DNA of 57,096 bases from CAMPJM01 sp964440915 (GTDB lineage Bacteria; Bacteroidota; Bacteroidia; Cytophagales; Cyclobacteriaceae): contig CAYTTV010000020.1 of the NCBI GenBank assembly GCA_964440915.1, positions 1 to 57,096 of the forward strand, given 5' to 3'. The notes under the pieces are model-generated. The model searched no databases. It was not told the DNA's origin and was given only the letters and a program-made list of their open reading frames with translations. Both the position numbers and the translations under genes were made by a program. The stretch's first letter is position 1; every line of letters begins with the position of its first letter. This document shows, one piece after another, positions 8,606-16,088 of the stretch.

Positions 8606-9163
8606 TTATTCTTTCATTTTGCTGCCAAGACGTAAGATTGTGTTCCAATTCCGAGTAGTGATGGCCTTTCCAAAATGCTTTTCCAACTCATCCATTCCGC
8701 TGATGGTGGTATTTACAGACAAATCGAGCACACTGCATACCAGCCTGTCCTGGATATCGATGATCTTATAGGAGCCATCACCCGACATCCATGGCAAATC
8801 CAGATTTAATTTAGGGGATTCTTTCAGAAAGGAAATGTACAGACGTGTATTGTTAGTGACATCAATCTTTTGAAATGGATCTTTCTGAATAAGGGCTGTG
8901 ATTTCTTGTCCTTTTATCACCCATACAGGGATGGAAAATCCAAAAACCCTTTCGAGATGCATGCCAATCTTTTCTTCAAGTTGTGCTGTGGAGGTGTCTA
9001 TGCTGTCAAAAATTATATTGCCTGAATTGAGTAGTGTTACCACATTATTGAATTCCAGTGACTCCATTTCTTTTCGAAGAGAGGCCATTGGCACTTTATG
9101 GTGTCCTCCTACATTAATCCCTCTCAACAGTGCTACATAGCTATTTCTTGCCATAAGCTTCAT
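8606..9163 (-). CDS. DUF1697-family protein
   Basis: A 185-residue cytoplasmic protein whose N-terminus carries the family hallmark YVALLRGINVGGHHKVPM followed by LLNSGNIIFDS. The length is normal for DUF1697. The start may be 9163 or 9154 (MARNSYVALL), the second being closer to typical homologues. Biochemical function is unknown for the family. It lies immediately upstream of the DUF4349 gene with a 21-base gap, suggesting one transcription unit. Confidence 0.88.
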   Translation of the reverse strand: MKLMARNSYVALLRGINVGGHHKVPMASLRKEMESLEFNNVVTLLNSGNIIFDSIDTSTAQLEEKIGMHLERVFGFSIPVWVIKGQEITALIQKDPFQKIDVTNNTRLYISFLKESPKLNLDLPWMSGDGSYKIIDIQDRLVCSVLDLSVNTTISGMDELEKHFGKAITTRNWNTILRLGSKMKE

Positions 9164-9255
9164 TTATTATTACGTCATGTATCCCATTCATTGAACCTAA
9201 TCTACTATGGCACTTACCGCCTAAAATGATGATAATATCAAGAAAAAAGTTGAGC

Positions 9256-10350
9256 TTATTCCTTATTGCGAATGCTTGCGCTGATCATCTTATAGCCACT
9301 TTCCGTTTTTAGAAACTGATAACTATTCTGATAAAATTCTCCTGGGCGAGTGTGGTTAATCACAAGATCCATCACGGGATATTGCCAGCCCTTTCCTTCC
9401 AGGCAATTGTTGAAATATCGTTGATAGTAGGCAGAAGTAAAAATATATGGATTTAGACTTTCTATAAAAACATGATATTCAGCTTGGTCATTTTGAAGTT
9501 TTGCCCATTCATTATTCATAAAAGAGAGATTTCGTTGAGCAAAATCTTTTCCTGTCTCTACAAGCCAGCCTATTTCTTCATTCCAATAAGTGACCGAGTC
9601 ATGCGTTACATCTATCAGCTTTTCTATTGAAAAATCTTGCATCAAATCAGTAAAAAACCAAGTTTTAAAGTCGTTTGTAAAATTTACAAAAGTATAATAC
9701 TGTCCGTCCACACCAAGAAAGTTCTCCTTTTCTGGGTCATCACTAGGTCTAGGATGTTTGGATATAGAATAAAAGTCCAAATCAGACTCCACAGAAAAGT
9801 TCTTGACGAGTATATGGTTGGCTGTATCTATGAGGTATGTTTTTCCTCCTTTCCACCGGTAATGCTTACAACCTGTATGTTTTTTGTGTTTGTCATAATG
9901 CTTTTTTGCCCCTTTTAATGCTACCACCATTCCGTTCATTACTCTGCTCAACATATTATACTCAGCAGGAATAGCCACTTCACCGTCACGATTCAGCATT
10001 CCTACCATGTCATTGTTCTTATCATGGAACCTGATAAATCCTTCACTTTCGCAATCTGAGGCGTTGTCCCAAAAATAAAGGCTGTCCCTGGCGACAATTT
10101 TCAAACTCTTAGTGAGGTAGTAGCTTTCAATACCATCTGAAGTCATTTCCATTGCAGCCATTATATGCTCTAGTCTATGGGCCATGGTAAGACCCATAAA
10201 CGTAGGCGGGATAACGGTTTCCCCTGCTGCATCCTTAAAACCTATGCGTGTAGTGTCGTTATTCCAAAATGCTGTCCAAGCCTCGTTTTCTTGGGCCTGC
10301 AATGGGACATTGTGCAGCAAAAAAAATAACAACCATACCAAGTGCTTCAT
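9256..10350 (-). CDS. Secreted WG-repeat-like protein
   Basis: A 364-residue exported protein. The start at 10350 gives a compact signal peptide (MKHLVWLLFFLLHNVPLQAQ); an in-frame Met eight codons earlier is less likely. Two WG-like motifs are visible: RIGFKDAAGETVIPPTF near residue 30 and MVGMLNRDGEVAIPAEY near 125. The C-terminal part is polar and unrecognised. WG repeats are common in Bacteroidota surface or periplasmic proteins, and their function is unclear. No operon partner is evident. Confidence 0.72.
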   Translation of the reverse strand: MKHLVWLLFFLLHNVPLQAQENEAWTAFWNNDTTRIGFKDAAGETVIPPTFMGLTMAHRLEHIMAAMEMTSDGIESYYLTKSLKIVARDSLYFWDNASDCESEGFIRFHDKNNDMVGMLNRDGEVAIPAEYNMLSRVMNGMVVALKGAKKHYDKHKKHTGCKHYRWKGGKTYLIDTANHILVKNFSVESDLDFYSISKHPRPSDDPEKENFLGVDGQYYTFVNFTNDFKTWFFTDLMQDFSIEKLIDVTHDSVTYWNEEIGWLVETGKDFAQRNLSFMNNEWAKLQNDQAEYHVFIESLNPYIFTSAYYQRYFNNCLEGKGWQYPVMDLVINHTRPGEFYQNSYQFLKTESGYKMISASIRNKE

Positions 10351-10416
10351 AAGAAAAAATAAAAAGGCTTTCAAAAATAAAAATCAGTGCAAAAATAAAT
10401 ATATAAATTGAACTTA

Positions 10417-11262
10417 TTATAAACTGCCCTCTACCTGCGCCCTATCCCAGCCTATCATGGCAGCTTTGCGGGTGCTTCCCCACATATAGCCACCGAATTC
10501 CCCAGTGGAACGAATCACCCTGTGGCAGGGGATCAGGTAGGCAATGGGGTTGCTCCCAATAGCAGTGCCTACTGCCCTAGAAGCATTAGATCGGCCAATG
10601 CCCTTGGCAATAGCACTATAGGTAGTCAGGTTTCCAGTAGGGATTTTAAGTAATGCTTCCCATACTTTTACCTGAAAATCAGTCCCCTTCAAATGGAGCT
10701 TGACTTCAGATAATTGGCTCCAATCCTGCTGAAAGATTCGGAGGGCATTCTGTTGCAACGCATCAACCTCTTGAATAAAGTTAGCCATGGGAAACTTCTG
10801 TTTCAAAATATGGAAGGCATTGGCACGATCCTCCTCGAAAGCCATATGGCTTATCCCCTTTTCAGTAGCAGCCACGATCAGGTTACCGAATGGACTTTGC
10901 GCAAAACTATAGCGTATGGTCAAGTGCTTTCCGCCATGCTTATATTCTGCAGGTGTCATGCCTTCTATATTAACGAACAAGTCGTGCAGGCGGCTTGTGC
11001 TAGAAAGTCCTGTATCATGGGTTGCATCAAATAAAGAGGCCTGCTTGTTAATATCCAGGATATTTTTAGCATGTGCAATGCTAATATATTGCAAAAATTT
11101 CTTGGGGCTCGTTCCTGCCCACTCTGTAAACAATCTTTGAAAATGTGCAGGACTAAGGTGTACCTGTTGAGCGATCATTTCTAAGCTCGGCTGCTGTTTA
11201 TAGTGCTCCCTTATGTATTCTATCGCAATAGCAATACGTTTATAATTAAGTTCCTCTTGCAT
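10417..11262 (-). CDS. Ada-like AraC-type regulator fused to O6-methylguanine-DNA methyltransferase
   Basis: A 281-residue two-domain DNA-repair protein. Residues about 8-105 are an AraC-type helix-turn-helix (AQQVHLSPAHFQRLFTEWAG). Residues about 115-275 are methylated-DNA-protein cysteine methyltransferase with the active-site PCHRV (Cys nucleophile) and the flanking GRSNASRAVGTAIGSNP helix. The N-terminal phosphotriester-accepting zinc domain of full Ada is absent, a common shorter arrangement. It repairs O6-alkylguanine and may regulate alkylation response genes. It is divergent from the next gene over a 174-base gap. Confidence 0.92.
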   Translation of the reverse strand: MQEELNYKRIAIAIEYIREHYKQQPSLEMIAQQVHLSPAHFQRLFTEWAGTSPKKFLQYISIAHAKNILDINKQASLFDATHDTGLSSTSRLHDLFVNIEGMTPAEYKHGGKHLTIRYSFAQSPFGNLIVAATEKGISHMAFEEDRANAFHILKQKFPMANFIQEVDALQQNALRIFQQDWSQLSEVKLHLKGTDFQVKVWEALLKIPTGNLTTYSAIAKGIGRSNASRAVGTAIGSNPIAYLIPCHRVIRSTGEFGGYMWGSTRKAAMIGWDRAQVEGSL

Positions 11263-11436
11263 GTTTTTCTACTTTCCTCTACAAAGCTCGCCAGAATTTC
11301 GCGCTTATAAAATCCGAAACTTGACAACTTTAGAACCATTATTATGAATTAGTGCCAAGGCTTATCATAAATAAAAAGAGATTTCTTCAGAAAAGCCGTT
11401 TTCTACCTTAAATTTGTTTCGATCAAGAGCAAAGCC

Positions 11437-12660
11437 ATGATTAAGAAATGGATCCGCCTATCGTTTCTCTACCTTATTGTGGTAGGGCTTTTAGGCATAT
11501 TTTTGAGAATGTTGTTTTTTTCTCCCATCGAAGGCATTAATTACCGTCATTTCCTTCATGCCCATTCACATGTGGCTTTTTTAGGTTGGGTTTTCAACGC
11601 ATTGTTTGCCGGGCTGCTTTTTGCTTATATCCCTGACAAGGCAAGGAAGTATCGCCTGCTATTCTGGCTCCTACAAATAGCAGTCGTAGGGATGCTGATC
11701 ACATTTCCAATCCAAGGCTATGCGGCTGCATCCATCACGTTCACGTCCTTGCATGTTTTTCTTTCTTGGTGGTTTGCTGTTAAATTCTTCATGGATATTC
11801 AAAAGCATGATCTTCACGGACATCGTCTTTCTTTGTCTTTCGTGAAGTGGAGCTTGTTTTTTATGATACTTTCGTCTATAGGTCCGTTTGGCTTGGGCGT
11901 CATTATGGCCAAAGGATTGTCAGGCCCTATAGCTAACCTAGCCATTTATTTTTATTTGCACTTTCAATATGATGGTTGGTTTACCTTTGCTGTTTTTGGT
12001 TTGTTCTTTTGGTTGGTAGAAAGACACAACCTACTTATGCCCACCTACTACACCAGACGATTTTTAATACTATTGGCCACTGCCTGCATCCCAGCTTATT
12101 CTCTTTCTACTCTATGGGTTCATCCTCCTTCTTGGGTCTATGCTACGGCTATGGTGGCTGCCGCATTGCAACTTTTTGCTTTGGCATATCTCATATTCAT
12201 CGTCAAAAAACTTAGAAACCAGCTAAAACCAATCCTTTCAATAAGGGCTAAACAACTTTTCATATTTGCATTTACCGCCTTTGGCATAAAAATCATCCTG
12301 CAATTCGCCTCTGCTTTCCCGATGGTGGCAGACTTAGCCTATACCGTACGCGGTTTTACTATTGGTTATTTGCATATTGTGTTTCTAGGTTTCGTCACCG
12401 TGTTTCTCATCGGATGGTTTGCTCAATTGCAGCTCCTTCACCTCAGTCGGCGCATCATCACCATCGCCCTGCTTCTCTTTCTGTCGGGCTTTATACTGAG
12501 TGAACTACTAATTTTCCTACAACCAATTTTTGCCATGCAAGGTGTAGCATTACCCTATTATTACGAAACGCTTTTTGCCATTTCGATCCTTATGCCGTTA
12601 GGAATTGGCCTGCTAACTTATTTTTCCTTTGAAAAAATGGGTAAAAATTCAAAGGTTTAG
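11437..12660 (+). CDS. Polytopic membrane protein with conserved His motifs (NnrS/haem-copper-oxidase-like)
   Basis: A 407-residue integral membrane protein with about 11-12 hydrophobic segments. His motifs fall in or beside helices: FLHAHSHVAFLGW (about 37-49), YLHFQYDGWFTFAVFG (about 175-190) and LHIVFLGFVTVFLIGW (about 312-327). This pattern recalls NnrS proteins and subunit I of haem-copper oxidases and NO reductases, where such His bind haem, but the oxidase ligand set is not complete by eye. It is the first gene of the NO-related island. A -7-like TAAATTTG box lies about 25 bases upstream of the start. The function is inferred only from motifs and context. Confidence 0.7.
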   Translation: MIKKWIRLSFLYLIVVGLLGIFLRMLFFSPIEGINYRHFLHAHSHVAFLGWVFNALFAGLLFAYIPDKARKYRLLFWLLQIAVVGMLITFPIQGYAAASITFTSLHVFLSWWFAVKFFMDIQKHDLHGHRLSLSFVKWSLFFMILSSIGPFGLGVIMAKGLSGPIANLAIYFYLHFQYDGWFTFAVFGLFFWLVERHNLLMPTYYTRRFLILLATACIPAYSLSTLWVHPPSWVYATAMVAAALQLFALAYLIFIVKKLRNQLKPILSIRAKQLFIFAFTAFGIKIILQFASAFPMVADLAYTVRGFTIGYLHIVFLGFVTVFLIGWFAQLQLLHLSRRIITIALLLFLSGFILSELLIFLQPIFAMQGVALPYYYETLFAISILMPLGIGLLTYFSFEKMGKNSKV

Positions 12661-12765
12661 CCAACCTAGGCTGTATACTGGCTCAACACAACGCTTCAGG
12701 AATTAAGAACATAATCAAAATCAAGAATGATTTTTTGATTTTTGAAAACAATGCCCTAATTTTAT

Positions 12766-12775
12766 ACCGATCAGT
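12766..12775. promoter_or_regulatory. TetR operator copy 1
   Basis: ACCGATCAGT, one base from the perfect palindrome at 13402-13411, sits 11 bases before the TetR start. The flanks are similar as well (TTTATA before, CTTTTAT after), suggesting autorepression. Confidence 0.6.
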
Positions 12776-12785
12776 CTTTTATAGC

Positions 12786-13382
12786 ATGAAACAAACTAAA
12801 TCTGACCTTACCAAGCAGTTTATCGTGGAGCGCTCCTCTGTGGTATTCAATACCAAAGGGTATATGGGCACCTCCATGCAGGACATTATGGACGCGACGG
12901 GTCTTACCAAAGGTGGACTATATGGAAATTACAAAAGCAAAGAAGCCATTGCATTTGCAGCCTTTGAGTATAACGTTCAAAAAGTATTGGACAAAATGAC
13001 ACGGATGATCAAGGCAGAAAAAAACGCTTTGGACAAGCTCCATGCTATTCTTAATTTTTATAAAAGCTATTATTTTGATCCCCCTGTAATGGGAGGATGC
13101 CCTATACTTAATATGGCCATCGAATCCGATGACACCCACCCAGGTTTGCGTTTGAAAGTAGTTGAAGCCTTAGAATTGCTCCGAAGTTCGCTCATCCATA
13201 TTCTTGAAAAGGGACAGTCCTATGGTCAAATAAAAACAGAAACTGATGTTAACAAATTTGCTACCGTATTCCTTTCTACCATTGAAGGGGGCATCATGAT
13301 GTCCAAAGTTTATCAGGACTTTCGCTACCTCAAAGATTGCATTGCCCATTTGACAACGCTAACAGAACGGATTAAAGCATAA
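12786..13382 (+). CDS. TetR/AcrR-family transcriptional regulator
   Basis: A 198-residue repressor. The start at 12786 (MKQTKSDLTKQFIVERSS) fits TetR N-termini; the longer frame would run through the operator. The DNA-binding domain spans about residues 8-55 with the typical GYMGTSMQDIMDATGLTKGG helix-turn-helix. The C-terminal ligand domain contains PVMGGCPILNMAIESDD, as in the TetR_C group with a Gly-Cys-Pro turn. Operator-like palindromes lie upstream of this gene and of the hydrolase that follows, so it probably controls both. Confidence 0.88.
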   Translation: MKQTKSDLTKQFIVERSSVVFNTKGYMGTSMQDIMDATGLTKGGLYGNYKSKEAIAFAAFEYNVQKVLDKMTRMIKAEKNALDKLHAILNFYKSYYFDPPVMGGCPILNMAIESDDTHPGLRLKVVEALELLRSSLIHILEKGQSYGQIKTETDVNKFATVFLSTIEGGIMMSKVYQDFRYLKDCIAHLTTLTERIKA

Positions 13383-13401
13383 TTTTTTTATCACAATATA
13401 A

Positions 13402-13411
13402 ACCGATCGGT
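13402..13411. promoter_or_regulatory. TetR operator copy 2
   Basis: ACCGATCGGT is a perfect 10-bp palindrome 16 bases before the hydrolase start, matching the copy at 12766-12775 in sequence, orientation of flanks and distance from the gene. It marks the hydrolase as the likely regulated target. Confidence 0.65.
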
Positions 13412-13427
13412 CTTTAATATTTTTAAT

Positions 13428-14321
13428 ATGGCTACCTCAACTACAACTCAATCCAGATCAACAGTCGTCACAAAGAAAAAGCAACGACCTCTGTTATGGC
13501 AACTCGTTCCTTTTCTGTTCAGACATCTAGGGAGGTTGTTCCCTGCTTTAGCTGCCAAGTTAGCTTTGAAGATGTTTATGACCCCAAAAAGAAGACCTGT
13601 TCAACTTCCTTACATTTTTGAAAAAGCACATGTGCTCTGCGTACCCTATAAAGATGGAAAAGTTTGGGCCTATATGTGGGGCTTCACGGGCAACATCGTC
13701 ATGTTGATACATGGCTGGGAAAGCGGCCCCCAGGCTTATGAACGATTTATCGCTCCGCTCGTCAGTTCGGGACACCGTGTTGTAGCCATAGAAGGCCCTG
13801 CCCATGGAGCGTCTGTTAAACGCCAAACCAACATGATCGATTTCGGGAATGCCCTTAATGCTGTAATGACCCGATTAGAAAAGAGCGGCCCTGTAACATC
13901 CTTGGTCGGACACTCCTTTGGCGGTGCCACACAGATTCAAATGTTCACGAGGTTTTCAACCCCTGAAGCACTTGAAAAGGTGGTTATGATTGCAAGTCCG
14001 TCACGGATCGATCAGATATTTAAAAACTTTTTCGTCATGGTTCAGCTTCCTAAAGTGGCTCAAAAGCAATTTGAGGATTTACTCAGACAGATATTTCAAC
14101 TTGAAATTGAAAATATGCAAGTAACCAATTGGATAGCTTCCATTCCGCACATACAGAGCTTGCTTATCCATGATCGGCAAGATAAGGTAATCCCGTTTGA
14201 AGAATCGGAAAACCTGGTGACCTATTGGCCTATGGCTAAACTCATTGAAACAGAAGGCCTCGGTCATAATAGAATCATGAAAAGCGAACATGTGGTAGAA
14301 AGTGTTGTAAACTTCCTATGA
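13428..14321 (+). CDS. Alpha/beta hydrolase
   Basis: A 297-residue hydrolase. The oxyanion motif LIHGWESGP is near residue 95, the nucleophile elbow GHSFGG near 164, the acid is in LLIHDRQDKVIP and the His in EGLGHNRIM, so the triad is complete. The N-terminal 60 residues are basic with one hydrophobic stretch, and no clear signal peptide is seen. It follows the TetR gene and carries the same operator, so its substrate is probably the inducer or a related compound. The exact reaction is unknown. Confidence 0.85.
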   Translation: MATSTTTQSRSTVVTKKKQRPLLWQLVPFLFRHLGRLFPALAAKLALKMFMTPKRRPVQLPYIFEKAHVLCVPYKDGKVWAYMWGFTGNIVMLIHGWESGPQAYERFIAPLVSSGHRVVAIEGPAHGASVKRQTNMIDFGNALNAVMTRLEKSGPVTSLVGHSFGGATQIQMFTRFSTPEALEKVVMIASPSRIDQIFKNFFVMVQLPKVAQKQFEDLLRQIFQLEIENMQVTNWIASIPHIQSLLIHDRQDKVIPFEESENLVTYWPMAKLIETEGLGHNRIMKSEHVVESVVNFL

Positions 14322-14381
14322 TGTCTTTGTCTACTGTTTAAACTGCCTGCAGCGATATAAAAATGCTGAAGTGCACCTACA

Positions 14382-14393
14382 TGATTCAAATCA
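14382..14393. promoter_or_regulatory. Crp/Fnr-type box before ric1
   Basis: TGATTCAAATCA is a perfect TGAT-N4-ATCA palindrome. Its centre is 33 bp upstream of a -7-like TAGTTTTA (14417-14424), which places it near -41.5, a classical activating position. Confidence 0.65.
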
Positions 14394-14442
14394 TATAAGA
14401 GAGAAAATGAGGTGTTTAGTTTTACATAAACAAAAAATAATT

Positions 14443-15375
14443 ATGGAAACATTAAACACACTTGATGTACGCATCATTGAACCACGGCTAAAGCATCCTT
14501 CCATATTTCAGCGATTTGACCAGTTGAAAAAGGATGAAGCCTTTATCATCATTAATGACCACGACCCACTTCCCTTGTTCTACCAGTTCAAGGCCGAACG
14601 CCCCGAACAATTTGAATGGAAATATATAGAAGAGGGGCCAGCAACTTGGCGGGTATCCATTACCAAAACTAAAGACGCTGGAAAGACGGTTGCAGATATT
14701 CTTCTTGAAAACCCGAAAGCAGCAGGAGTTTTTAAAAAGTTTCACATCGACTACTGCTGCAAAGGCAAGACACCTTTTGAAGAGGCATGCGCTGAAGCGG
14801 GGTTAGACCCAGGAGAGCTGCAAGACCAAATAGACAAAGCAGGTGAGAACCCAGCTTTTAACATGAGAGCCCAAGATTGGGGTTTAGATTTTCTGGCAGA
14901 TTATATCGTTCACAACCATCATCAATATGTCCGGGACACAACGCCAGATTTATTGACTCTGAGTGAAAAGGTGACAAGAGTACATGGAAACGCTCATCCC
15001 GAACTTCACACAATCAATGAAACAATCTATGCTATTGCTGAGGAGTTGTTGCAGCATATGGTGAAAGAAGAGCAAATGCTTTTCCCTGCCATAAAGAAAC
15101 TTTATAAAAAAGAAAATTTATCTGGGTTCCCTTTTGCCACCATTCAGATGCCCATCAATATGATGGAAATGGAACATGCGAACGCAGGGGATGGATTCGA
15201 AAAGATTAGGGAGTTAAGTGACAACTTCACTGTTCCTCAAGACGCCTGCACTTCTTATCGCTTGCTTTTCGATATGCTGCAGGCGTACGAAGATGACCTG
15301 CACCAGCATGTGCACCTTGAAAACAACATACTTTTCCCCAAAGCAATTGATTTGGAAAAATCCAAGCATAATTAA
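14443..15375 (+). CDS. ric: RIC/ScdA iron-sulfur repair di-iron protein with N-terminal DUF2249
   Basis: A 310-residue cytoplasmic protein that repairs Fe-S clusters damaged by NO or oxidants. The start at 14443 follows the promoter and begins the DUF2249 domain (residues 1-75; LDVRIIEP, NDHDPLPLFYQF). Residues about 80-130 are the ScdA_N domain with the double Cys HIDYCCKGK. The hemerythrin-like domain follows: VHNHHQY, VHGNAHPEL, QHMVKEEQMLFP, MEMEHANAG and HLENNILFPK supply all di-iron His/Glu ligands. The Fnr-type box at 14382 suggests anaerobic/NO induction. A second complete RIC lies at 24980. Confidence 0.92.
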   Translation: METLNTLDVRIIEPRLKHPSIFQRFDQLKKDEAFIIINDHDPLPLFYQFKAERPEQFEWKYIEEGPATWRVSITKTKDAGKTVADILLENPKAAGVFKKFHIDYCCKGKTPFEEACAEAGLDPGELQDQIDKAGENPAFNMRAQDWGLDFLADYIVHNHHQYVRDTTPDLLTLSEKVTRVHGNAHPELHTINETIYAIAEELLQHMVKEEQMLFPAIKKLYKKENLSGFPFATIQMPINMMEMEHANAGDGFEKIRELSDNFTVPQDACTSYRLLFDMLQAYEDDLHQHVHLENNILFPKAIDLEKSKHN

Positions 15376-15392
15376 AGGTGGTCGATTGATCC

Positions 15393-15419
15393 CTAGCAAT
15401 AATGCGTTGCTAGTTTTTT
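15393..15419 (+). terminator. Intrinsic terminator after ric1
   Basis: CTAGCAA (15393-15399) pairs with TTGCTAG (15407-15413) and is followed directly by six T. It separates ric1 from the degenerate paralogue. Confidence 0.75.
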
Positions 15420-15420
15420 A

Positions 15421-15462
15421 AAGGAACTTGCAACAAAATGCGAGTTCCTTCTGCTATATTTG
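15421..15462 (+). promoter_or_regulatory. Hairpin plus -7 box before the RIC-like paralogue
   Basis: A 12-bp stem with one G-T pair (15421-15432 with 15439-15450) is followed by TATATTTG at 15455-15462, an exact TAnnTTTG -7 box. A promoter here excludes the frame-open Met at 15438 as start, since it would lie inside the hairpin, and supports 15537. Confidence 0.5.
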
Positions 15463-15536
15463 AGGTAGCAAAATCTTACATTATTTTAAAACCGACCTTA
15501 CTCCTTATCCGTAAGGCAATTGAAGTCTCATGTCGC

Positions 15537-16064
15537 ATGGAAATAGATTTTCATCTTTGGTCTGCCGACCAGTTGGCCGATTATATCGCTACCGTAATCC
15601 ATCCCAACATTCAAAAAAAGGTAGATGAGGTAAAAGCCGGTTTCCTTGTGATGACAACATTCCATCTTCCAGAAGCTGAGCGGCTCCTGGATGCGAAAAA
15701 CCTGTTCTGGGAGAGCATGTCCACCATGGAAAATCATTTGAAAAAAGAAGCAGCAATTATTTTGCCTTTTGCGAAACGATACGTGAAGGAGTTGCAAAAA
15801 GAAGACAAAATGAGAAAACCTGGCCTTATATCGGCCTGCCATTCAATTCATGAAATGTACCAATATCATAAGACAGAAGACTTGCATTTTGATCTTATAT
15901 TAACTATTATCAAAAAATTTGACGACCAACTACAGAATCTTCAAGCTTTCAATGAAACTTGTCTGGGGTTGATGGAATTAAAGAGATTATGGAACGAACA
16001 GGTCAGGTTGGAAAACGATATCCTTTTCCCGAAGATTGTAGAGATGGAAGCTCTTTTATATTGA
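15537..16064 (+). CDS. Degenerate RIC-like hemerythrin-domain protein
   Basis: A 175-residue protein that aligns by eye with only the hemerythrin-like half of the two RIC proteins; DUF2249 and the double-Cys ScdA_N domain are missing. Retained positions include LADYIATVIHPNI (first His), ENHLKKEAAIILPF (His and Glu) and MYQYHKTEDLHF (His). The last ligand pair is altered: the His four residues before the final Glu in the HLEN motif is Gln here (EQVRLENDILFPK). The HGDxHPEL motif is also lost. It could be a di-iron protein with changed ligands or a non-catalytic partner. It lies 24 bases before nrdJ, so the two are probably co-transcribed. Confidence 0.75.
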   Translation: MEIDFHLWSADQLADYIATVIHPNIQKKVDEVKAGFLVMTTFHLPEAERLLDAKNLFWESMSTMENHLKKEAAIILPFAKRYVKELQKEDKMRKPGLISACHSIHEMYQYHKTEDLHFDLILTIIKKFDDQLQNLQAFNETCLGLMELKRLWNEQVRLENDILFPKIVEMEALLY

Positions 16065-16088
16065 TTTATAACCTTAATTATATTACCT

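Noticed and set aside
13056..13065. A further TTTTATAAAA palindrome
   Set aside because: It is inside the TetR coding sequence with no promoter boxes and lacks the GTC flank; likely chance in AT-rich DNA.
15438..15536. N-terminal extension of the RIC-like paralogue
   Set aside because: It would start inside a hairpin upstream of the -7 box, and its residues do not align with RIC.
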